DNA from: an uncultured Bacteroidota bacterium
GTDB lineage: Bacteria > Bacteroidota > Bacteroidia > Chitinophagales > Chitinophagaceae
Direction: 5' to 3'
Length of the DNA stretch: 37,465 nucleotides
Assembly: GCA_903858475.1 (NCBI GenBank)
Contig: CAIOIZ010000045.1
Coordinates: 1-37,465 of the forward strand
Of the stretch, positions 23,682 to 31,268 are shown in pieces. Each line of letters begins with the position of its first letter. Within the stretch, counting starts at the first letter, position 1. Under the pieces are notes generated by a model. The model worked only from the letters and a program-made list of their open reading frames with translations, did no database searches and was not told where the DNA came from. Position numbers and translations under genes: made by a program.

Positions 23682-25889
23682 ATGAAGAAAGCAATAATTG
23701 ATCGCAGACAATTCATCAAATTGGGTTCCTTTGCATCGGGAGGATTGGCCATAGGCTTTTTATTACCTGGTCTTCCTGCATTGGCAGGTGCTCCTTTTGA
23801 TTGCGAGTTTTTTCAACCGAATGCCTATCTGAAAATAGACAAAAAAGGAAAGGTTACCATTTTTGTTGCAAAGCAAGAATCGGGGCAAGGTGTTGACACC
23901 GCATTACCAATGATTGTTGCAGAAGAATTAGAAGTTGATTTTAAAAATGTAACTGTTGCGATTGCGCCTTATGGTACATTAACAGAAGGAGCGCATGATA
24001 CGGGTGGCAGTCAAAGTGTAATGACACTTTATAGTACGCTGCGTCAAGCAGGTGCAATTGCCAAAACAATGCTCATCAGCGCAGCTGCTGCTATATGGAA
24101 AATTAAAGAATCAGCTTGTGCGGCAGACAATGGCGAAGTGGTGAATACCATCACCATGCAGCGAATAAAATATGGAGCCCTGGTTTGTCAAGCGGCTCAA
24201 CTACCCGTTCCAAAAGAAGTAGCATTAAAGAATCCCAAAGATTTCAAAATCATTGGCAAGTCGGAGAAAAGAGCCAACCTTAAAGATATCCTTACAGGCA
24301 AAACAAAATATGGTATAGATACTAAAGTAGAAGGAATGGTTTATGCCGTTGCAGAAAGATGTCCTGTGCTAGGTGGCAAACTCATCAGTGTAGATGATCG
24401 TGCTGCAATGAAAATTCCTGGGGTTTTAAAAGTAGTCAAATATGAAGGCACAGGAGCGCCTATGCATGTTCGTGCAGGCGTTGCTGTTATAGCTATCAAT
24501 ACTTGGACTGCCATTAAGGCAAGAAAATTATTAAAAATTGTTTGGGAGGAAGGGCTGCACAATAATGAAAATACAGAAACATTATTTGCTCAATTCAAAG
24601 AAAAAGCGGCCTTAGCACCACAATACGAAACCTATAGCAAGGGCAAGGTGGAATCGATTAAAGGGAAAAAGGAAATTACCGCCAGCTATGCAGCCCCTTT
24701 TTTGGCACATGCTACTATCGAACCCATGAATTTTATTGCAGCGATTAATGGAGACCAATGTGAACTCTGGGGAGGATTACAATTACCAGACTGGGCTGTC
24801 AATACAATTGCAGCCGATTTTGGCTTTAAAAAAGAAAATATCAAAATGAATCTTACCCTCATGGGTGGAGCTTTTGGCAGGAGACTACATTTTGACTTTG
24901 CAATAGAAGCAGTTAAAATTGCTAAGCAAATAGACAAGCCAGTTCAATTGGTATGGGAAAGAGCCGATGATACTAAGTTTTCTCCCTACCGACCTGCTAA
25001 TTACCATTTTTTAAAAGCTAGTATAGATGAACAAGGAAATGTACAAGCCTGGCAGCACCATGTACTAGGCACTCCAGTGGCGACTATGACCGAAGGGCCC
25101 AATACAAAAAATGCCCCAGAGATGAGTGGACTTGATAAAAGCTTCTGCTACGATTTTCCCAATATAAAAACTGGCTACACCGGCCTTGCATTCAATATCA
25201 ATAGAGGCTGGCTGAGGGCTGTAGATATTTGTGCCAATACTTTTCCAGTGGAATGCTTTATTGATGAAATTGCGATAAGCACTAAAAAAGACCCACTTGC
25301 ATACCGGTTATCCCTACTCGAAAATAGACCTGATTTTAAAACGGGCGATGACCCCGGCGCTATCCTTCAATCTCCGAGTAGAATTGCTGGAGTATTAAAA
25401 TTGGCTGCAGACAAAATCGGATGGGGAGCTACCCGTAGTCCTCAACACTTCATTGGATTGGCTACCCATAGTTTTGTTTTTGCAAAAGCGTATGCCGCAC
25501 ATGCTATTGAAATTGAATTATTGGCACCCAAAAAATTCAGGATCACAAGAGTAGTGGCAACCATTGATTGCGGACAAGTAATTAACCCAGATGGATTGCT
25601 CAACCAAATGCAAGGAGCACTGGCATTTGGACTTTCACAAACACTGATGGGCGAAATAACGGTAATGGATAGTCGTGTTGAACAGGAAGGCTTTTATGGC
25701 TACGAGATACTGCGCTTTAAAGAAATGCCTCCTGTGGAAGTATATATAGTTGAAAGCAAAGAAGAACCAGGTGGAGTTGGTGAAGTAGGTTTACCCACTG
25801 TATCACCAGCACTTTGCAATGCCTTGGCTGCAGCAGGTTACCGTCCGCGCATATTGCCAATCAGAAAAGATGGCTTTACCTGGGTCTAA
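23682..25889 (+). CDS. Molybdenum hydroxylase large subunit (isoquinoline 1-oxidoreductase beta-like), Tat-type N-terminus
   Basis: A 735-residue xanthine dehydrogenase-family subunit carrying a molybdopterin cofactor. The N-terminus IDRRQFIKLGSFASGGLAIG is a twin-arginine signal, indicating export of the folded complex to the periplasm, presumably with the signal-less Fe-S subunit as passenger. Family motifs include AKQESGQGVDTALPMIVAEE, GGSQSVMTLYSTLRQAG, LMGGAFGRRLHFDFAIEA and the C-terminal GGVGEVGLPTVSPALCNALA, whose Glu is the expected catalytic base. The substrate is probably an aldehyde or N-heterocycle but cannot be told. No molybdenum-cofactor insertion gene (XdhC-like) or cytochrome c is adjacent. 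It ends 21 bp from the convergent CoA-disulfide reductase gene. Confidence 0.92.
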   Translation: MKKAIIDRRQFIKLGSFASGGLAIGFLLPGLPALAGAPFDCEFFQPNAYLKIDKKGKVTIFVAKQESGQGVDTALPMIVAEELEVDFKNVTVAIAPYGTLTEGAHDTGGSQSVMTLYSTLRQAGAIAKTMLISAAAAIWKIKESACAADNGEVVNTITMQRIKYGALVCQAAQLPVPKEVALKNPKDFKIIGKSEKRANLKDILTGKTKYGIDTKVEGMVYAVAERCPVLGGKLISVDDRAAMKIPGVLKVVKYEGTGAPMHVRAGVAVIAINTWTAIKARKLLKIVWEEGLHNNENTETLFAQFKEKAALAPQYETYSKGKVESIKGKKEITASYAAPFLAHATIEPMNFIAAINGDQCELWGGLQLPDWAVNTIAADFGFKKENIKMNLTLMGGAFGRRLHFDFAIEAVKIAKQIDKPVQLVWERADDTKFSPYRPANYHFLKASIDEQGNVQAWQHHVLGTPVATMTEGPNTKNAPEMSGLDKSFCYDFPNIKTGYTGLAFNINRGWLRAVDICANTFPVECFIDEIAISTKKDPLAYRLSLLENRPDFKTGDDPGAILQSPSRIAGVLKLAADKIGWGATRSPQHFIGLATHSFVFAKAYAAHAIEIELLAPKKFRITRVVATIDCGQVINPDGLLNQMQGALAFGLSQTLMGEITVMDSRVEQEGFYGYEILRFKEMPPVEVYIVESKEEPGGVGEVGLPTVSPALCNALAAAGYRPRILPIRKDGFTWV

Positions 25890-25910
25890 TAAGTAGATTT
25901 GAAAATTAGA

Positions 25911-27599
25911 TTACCCAACCCCTGCTAACGCTGATTTAGAAGCTAGTGCTGATTCCGTTTGTGCAGCATTCCAACTGACATATCCCCCAGAAAGATTATA
26001 CACTTCTTCAAATCCTTCCTGACGTAGGATGCGATGAGCAAGGTATCCCCTAAGGCCTGCCTCACAATAAATATAAATTTTCTTATCCTTGGGCAATTCC
26101 TGCAATCTTTCACGAATTTCATCAACAGGAATATTAATGGCTTGTCCAATATACCCTGCTTCAAATTCTTTAACGGTTCGCACATCAAGTAATAAACTGT
26201 CTGTAGACAAATCGGCCATTTCATTCCAATAAAATACTTTTAATCGATTGGTCATTATATTTTCAGCCACAAATCCAGCCATATTCACAGGATCTTTGGC
26301 CGATGAATAAGGAGGTGCATAGGCATGTTCAAATTCTGTTAACTCAAAAATATCGCTGCCTCTTTGTATTATAGAAGACATTATATCAATTCGCTTATCT
26401 ACCCCTTCATAACCGGCAATTTGTGCGCTTAACAATTTTCCATCCACCGGCGAAAAGGCAATTTGTATGGCCATCTGCTTAGCGCCAGGATAATAGCCCG
26501 CATGTGAACCACTGTGATTGGTGGAAACAATATGAGCAATATTTGCGCTAGTCAAATGCTTCGATGCTGTACCTGCAGTTGCAACTGTCATATCAAATAC
26601 CTTAACAATTGCAGTATTGATAGCTCCTTTGTATACATATTTATTTCCTAAGACAATATTGTTGGCACAAATTCTTCCTTGCTTATTGGCTGGTCCTGCC
26701 AGATAAGTTGGCATCGATTGTTTTGTTATCGGATTGGTAAATTCAATGGCGTCACCTACTGCATAAATGGAAGGATTTGATGTTTGCAGGTATTCATTTA
26801 CAAAAATACCTTTGGAAGTACCTAATTCTAAACCTGCCATTACCGCGAGCCTGGTATCTGGCCTTACGCCAATTGATAACAATACAATGTCAGCTGACAA
26901 TTGTTCTCCATCTTTAAATTGTACATTGATTCCATCAGCTGTTTTTTCGAATCCGCTGACTGTTGTACCTAAACGCAAATCAACCCCTTTTGAACGAATA
27001 TGTTGTTGTACCAATGCCGCTACAGGAAAATCCAATGGTGCTAAAATTTGGTTGCCCATTTCAACAATGCTCACCTGCATACCAAGTGCGTGCAGATTTT
27101 CTGCCATTTCAAGGCCAATAAACCCTGCCCCGATAATAATTGCCCTGCCAAATTGATGTTCGGTTACATACTTTTTGATGGTATCTGTATCCGTAACGTT
27201 CCGAAGTGTAAATATGCCAGGCAATTGAATGCCAGGTAAAGGTGGGCGAATGGGTTCTGCCCCAGGCGAAAGCACTAATTTATCGTAAGACTCCTCATAT
27301 TTTTCTCCAGTTAAGAGATTAATAGCAGTGATTGTTTTTGCACTGGCATCCACCCCTACTACTTCCGTTGAAATGCGAACATCTATATTGAATCTTTGCC
27401 GAAAGGAACTGGCTGTTTGTACAAATAATTTATTACGGTCTTTGATTACTTCTCCAATATAATAAGGAAGCCCACAATTGGCGTAGGAGATATATTCCCC
27501 TTTTTCAAAAATTACGATTTCAGCTTTTTCATCCAATCTTCTGAGACGAGCAGCTGTACTGGCTCCTCCTGCTACTGCACCGATGATAATGTATTTCAT
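25911..27599 (-). CDS. CoA-disulfide/persulfide reductase with C-terminal rhodanese domain
   Basis: A 562-residue flavoprotein disulfide reductase. I start at the ATG at 27599, which places the FAD motif KYIIIGAVAGGASTAARLRR at the very N-terminus; the longer frame adds 11 unlikely residues. The single active-site Cys of this subgroup is Cys42 in SYANCGLPYYIG. NAD(P)H binding is at AIIIGAGFIGLEMAEN and the second FAD site at IYAVGDAIEFTNP. The last 100 residues are a rhodanese domain with active loop IYCEAGLRG. Such fusions reduce CoA persulfide, polysulfide or CoA disulfide. Together with the CstB-like gene at 4261-5682 this suggests reactive-sulfur handling. A 9-bp-arm inverted repeat lies 11 bp upstream of the ATG. 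Confidence 0.9.
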   Translation of the reverse strand: MKYIIIGAVAGGASTAARLRRLDEKAEIVIFEKGEYISYANCGLPYYIGEVIKDRNKLFVQTASSFRQRFNIDVRISTEVVGVDASAKTITAINLLTGEKYEESYDKLVLSPGAEPIRPPLPGIQLPGIFTLRNVTDTDTIKKYVTEHQFGRAIIIGAGFIGLEMAENLHALGMQVSIVEMGNQILAPLDFPVAALVQQHIRSKGVDLRLGTTVSGFEKTADGINVQFKDGEQLSADIVLLSIGVRPDTRLAVMAGLELGTSKGIFVNEYLQTSNPSIYAVGDAIEFTNPITKQSMPTYLAGPANKQGRICANNIVLGNKYVYKGAINTAIVKVFDMTVATAGTASKHLTSANIAHIVSTNHSGSHAGYYPGAKQMAIQIAFSPVDGKLLSAQIAGYEGVDKRIDIMSSIIQRGSDIFELTEFEHAYAPPYSSAKDPVNMAGFVAENIMTNRLKVFYWNEMADLSTDSLLLDVRTVKEFEAGYIGQAINIPVDEIRERLQELPKDKKIYIYCEAGLRGYLAHRILRQEGFEEVYNLSGGYVSWNAAQTESALASKSALAGVG

Positions 27600-27609
27600 T
27601 GTAATAGAT

Positions 27610-27633
27610 TTTGTGTTCGTATTAGAACACAAA
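27610..27633 (-). promoter_or_regulatory. Inverted repeat (probable operator) before the CoA-disulfide reductase gene
   Basis: TTTGTGTTC, six bases (GTATTA), GAACACAAA: perfect 9-bp arms ending 11 bp upstream of the ATG. The position would let a bound repressor block transcription or early elongation. It matches no operator I know well. A TGAT-N4-ATCT near-palindrome lies further upstream at 27683-27694. Confidence 0.6.
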
Positions 27634-27704
27634 GAAAAAAAATATAAAAACCAATGATTGTAACATTAGTTACGGTAGTAAATGATTTGCATCTGCCTTA
27701 ATCT

Positions 27705-27764
27705 AAACCTTAACCTCTACCTCAACCTCTACCTCAACCTCTACCTCTACCTCTACCTCTACCT
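27705..27764. repeat. Hexanucleotide tandem repeat (CTACCT and variants), about 10 units
   Basis: Ten consecutive 6-bp units end in ACCT: aaacct, taacct, ctacct, caacct, ctacct, caacct, then four ctacct. The array touches the stop codon of the beta-barrel gene and lies about 105 bp upstream of the CoA-disulfide reductase ATG. The run of identical units at one end suggests recent slippage. Confidence 0.9.
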
Positions 27765-28309
27765 CACTCCTTTCCCTTTTCAGACCTACCCCAACTTATT
27801 TCATAACTAAAGCCAGCCAATAAAAATTGCTGATTCAGTTGCCCCCAGGTACAATTGTATTCAATATGTGGAGACCATTTGCCCCACTGAGTTAAGATAC
27901 CAGCGCCTGTATTGAAGGACCAGAATTTTGCCTTGATGTCTTGAACAAAGTTTTCTCCCCGCACTATTTCCTTTTCAGAAGTATGACTAAATCCTGTAAG
28001 CGGGTAAAATTTCCAATTTTTGCTCAACGGCATTAGATAATGAAAATTAAAGTCAAAATCCCAAGCCGACTTTTCAGTTTCCTCTGTTCCTACTATTTTT
28101 TTAACTGTAAAGAAGCGATTCATTTCAACACCCCCCACAAAACGTTCACTAAAATGATAAAAGCCGCTAAGGTTCAGCCCATTCATATCACTGCGCATAT
28201 TACGAATGGCGGCCACATCAAAACTAGCGGCATGTTGAGCCTGTAGGCTAAAAGAAACTATGATAAAAAAAAGCATGGCTAGTAATCGATGTTCCAAATA
28301 TTTTTTCAT
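27764..28309 (-). CDS. Small outer-membrane beta-barrel-like protein
   Basis: A 181-residue protein whose start I place at 28309, so that MKKYLEHRLLAMLFFIIVSF followed by SLQAQ forms a signal peptide. The mature part alternates aromatic and polar residues in strand-like segments (GLNLSGFYHFSERFVGG, WDFDFNFHYLMPLSKNW, FWSFNTGAGILTQW, FLLAGFSYEISW), the pattern of an eight-stranded OmpW/OmpA-like barrel. No enzymatic motif is seen. The stop codon abuts a hexanucleotide repeat that could alter the C-terminus if the stop were lost. The nearest upstream gene is divergent, across about 295 bp. Confidence 0.7.
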   Translation of the reverse strand: MKKYLEHRLLAMLFFIIVSFSLQAQHAASFDVAAIRNMRSDMNGLNLSGFYHFSERFVGGVEMNRFFTVKKIVGTEETEKSAWDFDFNFHYLMPLSKNWKFYPLTGFSHTSEKEIVRGENFVQDIKAKFWSFNTGAGILTQWGKWSPHIEYNCTWGQLNQQFLLAGFSYEISWGRSEKGKE

Positions 28310-28508
28310 TTCAATGTAAATTTTAATTGATAATAAGTATTGGCTCACTAAAGCATGAGCTAGAATGCAAAAGAATTAATTATAGCCCTGCAAAGGGGTG
28401 AGCAAGATTTGAAAAAAAAGTGATTCTTATCAGTTTTAAGCATATTTCCGGAGTAAAATAACAGGTATACAGGCCAAGATGCGAAGGAATGGTATTAGCA
28501 ATTTTAAA

Positions 28509-28524
28509 TATGATAATAATCATA
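28509..28524 (+). promoter_or_regulatory. FNR-like palindrome upstream of the lipoprotein gene at 28605
   Basis: TATGATAATAATCATA has 6-bp arms and contains TGAT-N4-ATCA. It lies 80 bp upstream of the ATG at 28605, in the spacer shared with the divergent barrel gene. The best -7 match at the expected distance is TACTTATT (28546-28553), only four of six fixed positions, so this member of the set is weaker. The rest of the 295-bp spacer shows nothing else. Confidence 0.45.
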
Positions 28525-28604
28525 AATTTCAAGTCAATAAACGAGTACTTATTTACGTTATTAATATGTCCATAGAATTTAATAAACCCTTTTAAAATAA
28601 CCAT

Positions 28605-29105
28605 ATGAAAAAGCTAACATTAATCCCTGCACTGGCCATTTCCCTTTTTTTTGTCGCCTGTAAAAAAGAAGCTCCCATCAGTACTTCCCAAGATCCCGCA
28701 CTTGATCAAATGATTCTGAATACTGCCGCCCCCACTGGCATTGGCAATAATACAGGCGAATACAAGCCTACTTCAGTCAAAGCAGTAGTAAGTTCTTATA
28801 TCAACGATGGAGTGGATGAATCCGCCAATTTAAAATCATATGTATTTGAATTCCGTTCCGATCATTCCATCATTGCTACTAACAATGGCAGTATGTATTA
28901 TGGACGTTGGCAATACAGCAATCCCGATATCATCAATTTTCAATTTGATTTCTTTGTTGCACCAATAGATGGCATTAATTTCCTAAATGCAGATTGGAAA
29001 ATATTAGAGATCAATAAAACAGATATGTTGCTTAGCTCTATGGCAAGCACTTATAGTAACGGCGCTCCTGAAAAAGCAAGATTCATACGCTTTCAACTCT
29101 TATAA
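28605..29105 (+). CDS. Lipoprotein of unknown function
   Basis: A 166-residue lipoprotein with signal sequence MKKLTLIPALAISLFF, lipobox FVAC (Cys19) and KKE directly after it, a common Bacteroidota pattern. The mature region is beta-rich. VKAVVSSYINDGVDESANLK, YVFEFRSDHSIIATNNG and YYGRWQYSNPDIINFQFDF resemble small lipocalin-like lipoproteins of this phylum, in which a Gly-x-Trp strand recurs. That fold assignment is a guess. The gene stands alone with its own terminator. A TGAT-N4-ATCA palindrome lies 80 bp upstream. Confidence 0.75.
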   Translation: MKKLTLIPALAISLFFVACKKEAPISTSQDPALDQMILNTAAPTGIGNNTGEYKPTSVKAVVSSYINDGVDESANLKSYVFEFRSDHSIIATNNGSMYYGRWQYSNPDIINFQFDFFVAPIDGINFLNADWKILEINKTDMLLSSMASTYSNGAPEKARFIRFQLL

Positions 29106-29144
29106 TAACAAGTAATTTAAGTATTTATAAATTTTTTATCACAA

Positions 29145-29190
29145 GGGTTCCCCGTATAGTTTGGACACTGGACGGGGGCCCATTTTTTTT
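29145..29190 (+). terminator. Rho-independent terminator after the lipoprotein gene
   Basis: GGGTTCCCCGT and ACGGGGGCCC pair (with one bulge and a wobble) around a 15-nt loop, followed by ATTTTTTTT. It begins 39 bp after the stop codon. Confidence 0.8.
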
Positions 29191-29577
29191 ACCTAAGCAG
29201 CTCCTATTTATTTTATTAAGAAAATACTTTAAAAATCATGGCTGAGTATCAGTAGAATAAAGTGCAAAGAAGAACTGTATAAATCATTAATGATACCTAG
29301 TGGAAATACTACAAATTCATAAATAGTTATAGCACACAAATAAGTGGTATTATATAAAAAATATCATATTATTTTAATTTATTAATTACAAAGCGGTATT
29401 TCTCAAAATGATATAAGATTTATTTGAAATGAAACTTCGAGGCCAGCTTATTTTAAGTTAATAAATATTAACAATTAAGCATATAACCAAGCACAATAAT
29501 ATCTTCAAATAGTTGTTTCTACTAAAGAAACCAATTGTATGCAATTTGCATAACAAACATTTAAACTCCATATCCAA
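29191..29577. other. AT-rich intergenic stretch with palindromes near the next gene
   Basis: No ORF, RNA gene or repeat array is seen. Three palindromes stand out: ATCATTAATGAT (29283-29294), GTTTCT-N5-AGAAAC (29515-29531) and TATGCAATTTGCATA (29538-29552), the last 25 bp before the next ATG. The final two are candidate operators of the downstream gene. No clean TAnnTTTG box was found at the usual distance. Confidence 0.5.
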
Positions 29578-30090
29578 ATGAAAACAGCCCCCTCAAAATC
29601 ACCACTTCAAGTAGTTGTTCAACAAGTAAACAATAACACCACAGCTTGGATGGGTCACCGTCAAAACAGTAATGATGAAATATTTGCAGGACAAACTTTC
29701 ACCTGTCCTACAGAAGGCGATTTAGACGCCATTGAAGTTTTTTCAACCTTGGTAGTACAACCAGGTCATGCAGTGATGACGATTCACCCATTTGACCCAG
29801 AAACAAAAAAATGGGGACCCGCTATGCAAAGCACGGCCCTAGAATTAGATAAATCTGACTCAGACAGATGGATTAGCTTTCCGCAAACTGGATTACACCT
29901 AACTAAAGGTGCTCATTATGGCTTTAGACTAGAAAGCCGCGATATGTATCTTGGTCTTGGGGAAGCAGCTGGTAGCCACGAACAACCTCCTTTGCTAGGT
30001 GGCCAGGAATGGAGTGCCAATACCATTGATCCTTCAGAAAAATATTATTCCTATCTAAGTCTTGCCTTTAAAGTAGAATTAAGGGCCTAA
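29578..30090 (+). CDS. Conserved-looking beta-sandwich protein of unknown function
   Basis: A 170-residue protein without signal peptide or lipobox. AGQTFTCPTEGDLDAIEVFS, HAVMTIHPFDPETKKWG and WISFPQTGLHLTKGAHYGFR suggest a jelly-roll or carbohydrate-binding-like beta-sandwich: such modules often contain a strand describing features added to a dataset of ligands, here ending GFRLESRDMYLGLGEA. I do not recognise a named family. The protein is presumably cytoplasmic unless exported by an unusual route. It is monocistronic, with palindromes upstream and a strong bidirectional terminator downstream. Confidence 0.7.
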   Translation: MKTAPSKSPLQVVVQQVNNNTTAWMGHRQNSNDEIFAGQTFTCPTEGDLDAIEVFSTLVVQPGHAVMTIHPFDPETKKWGPAMQSTALELDKSDSDRWISFPQTGLHLTKGAHYGFRLESRDMYLGLGEAAGSHEQPPLLGGQEWSANTIDPSEKYYSYLSLAFKVELRA

Positions 30091-30111
30091 AAAATAGCAA
30101 AACATTATTTC

Positions 30112-30148
30112 ATGCATCCATTATTTAAGAATGGATGCATTTTTTTTA
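30112..30148 (+). terminator. Terminator between convergent genes
   Basis: Perfect 11-bp arms ATGCATCCATT / AATGGATGCAT surround a 7-nt loop and are followed by seven T. It lies between the stop codons of the gene at 29578-30090 and the convergent gene at 30159-30869. The minus strand has no good T-tract after the hairpin, so it serves the plus strand mainly. Confidence 0.88.
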
Positions 30149-30158
30149 CCAGCATTTA

Positions 30159-30869
30159 TTAAGGATGCTGTTGGTTAATTAGTAGCTTATCATCTTTGAA
30201 GAAAGTTTCCCCCTTGATCAGCCAAGAAAATCCGAAGGCCAACAAAGCCAGGGTTTCAAAAACAAAAGTGGGCTTGTATTGACTGAATTGCTCCTCTAAG
30301 GAAGGGATAAGAGAAAACAATGCAATAGACAGGATACAAAAAATAATAACCCATCCGCAGACTTTATAAATAGTATTACGGCTTTTTTTAGGACCACAAA
30401 GCGGAGCTGTATGATTGGTTTTGGTAAACAATACCAATGAAAAAAAAGCAAAAGTGGAAAACAATAAGGTAGCTGCTAAATAATGGGTGGTATTTGAAAA
30501 AATATTCTCACCATCTACTATTCTGGAACAGTCCCCATTGTTATTTGCGCCATAATTAGTAGGGAAAACGGCCACCAATAGAGCAAAGCTTCCAGCTAGT
30601 TTTGAGGCCATCTTATCCATGCGATCGTACCCATTATAGGTAAAGAGAAAAAGTGATACAGCACATAATGTACCTACAAATAGATTGCCCATATCCGTAT
30701 AATAAAAATGACTGATGGATGCTGGAAATGCGCAGGGCTTTTGAAAAAACAGGTGCCCTACTATTAATGCAAATGGCAATGCCATACCCAGTATTCCAAC
30801 TGCTTTTCGGATAGTTAAATAAGAAATAACATACTGTTCATTCTTGTCGTTTGAAAATGCCAAATTCAT
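30159..30869 (-). CDS. Multi-pass inner-membrane protein of unknown function
   Basis: A 236-residue protein with about six hydrophobic helices: AVGILGMALPFALIVGHLF, NLFVGTLCAVSLFLFTY, LAGSFALLVAVFP, YLAATLLFSTFAFFSLVLF, VCGWVIIFCILSIALFSLI and FVFETLALLAFGFSWLI. A conserved-looking loop, FPASISHFYYTDMG, and the periplasmic-type segment NYGANNNGDCSRIV have no assigned function that I know. The start at 30869 is followed by a short polar N-terminus. Its leader contains a long inverted repeat overlapping a candidate -7 box, suggesting tight regulation. The protein resembles DUF998-like membrane proteins only in general layout. Confidence 0.75.
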   Translation of the reverse strand: MNLAFSNDKNEQYVISYLTIRKAVGILGMALPFALIVGHLFFQKPCAFPASISHFYYTDMGNLFVGTLCAVSLFLFTYNGYDRMDKMASKLAGSFALLVAVFPTNYGANNNGDCSRIVDGENIFSNTTHYLAATLLFSTFAFFSLVLFTKTNHTAPLCGPKKSRNTIYKVCGWVIIFCILSIALFSLIPSLEEQFSQYKPTFVFETLALLAFGFSWLIKGETFFKDDKLLINQQHP

Positions 30870-30877
30870 AAAAATTC

Positions 30878-30917
30878 ATTTGAGTTAAAAAGCAATTATC
30901 TGTCTAACTCAAATTTA
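30878..30917 (-). promoter_or_regulatory. Inverted repeat overlapping a -7 box before the membrane protein gene
   Basis: Perfect 10-bp arms ATTTGAGTTA (30878-30887) and TAACTCAAAT (30905-30914) are separated by 17 bp. On the minus strand TAAATTTG (30917 to 30910) matches TAnnTTTG exactly and shares five bases with one arm. A weak TTC lies 20 bp upstream of the box. Either an operator or a leader hairpin is possible. Confidence 0.55.
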
Positions 30918-31009
30918 TATTAATATAATGATAATATGAACTGCACTGGATCATTGACCAAAACCGTTCAATAGTCTGCATTAGTCAATATGATTTTATA
31001 AATTGCAGT

Positions 31010-31234
31010 ATGGTACCATCTAAAGATCCCCTACACGGTAAAACGCTTGCCTTTATACTAGAGGCATTGGTATTGCACTATGGTTGGGAAACTTTAGGAA
31101 ATATCGTTCGGATTAATTGCTTTAACAGTAACCCAAGTATTAATTCCAGTCTTAAATTTTTACGCAAAACCGATTGGGCAAGAAAAAAAGTAGAAGCACT
31201 GTATATTGATATGCTCGACGAAATGGAAGGGTAA
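31010..31234 (+). CDS. VF530 family (DUF2132) small DNA-binding protein
   Basis: A 74-residue protein that matches the VF530 family along its whole length: [20 protein letters not shown], then [34 protein letters not shown] and [11 protein letters not shown]. The family founder is a small alpha-helical protein described as DNA-binding; the biological role is not settled. The gene is complete and stands between a divergent membrane protein gene and a convergent polyferredoxin gene. No clear promoter match was found in the 140-bp upstream spacer. Confidence 0.9.
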   Translation: MVPSKDPLHGKTLAFILEALVLHYGWETLGNIVRINCFNSNPSINSSLKFLRKTDWARKKVEALYIDMLDEMEG

Positions 31235-31268
31235 TGCAAATTTCTTACCCGCTTACTTAGCGTACGAT

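Noticed and set aside
27610-27633. Rex or LexA operator
   Set aside because: Rex sites are TTGTGAA-N4-TTCACAA-like and Gram-positive LexA sites read GAAC-N4-GTTC; the arms here (TTTGTGTTC / GAACACAAA, N6) match neither in orientation and spacing.
27705-27764. CRISPR-like array
   Set aside because: Units are 6 bp with no spacers; this is a simple tandem repeat.
28380-28604. 74-codon minus-strand ORF in the spacer before the lipoprotein gene
   Set aside because: It covers the operator region of a divergent spacer, is extremely rich in I, F, K and N as expected from AT-rich noncoding DNA, and shows no signal peptide or motif.
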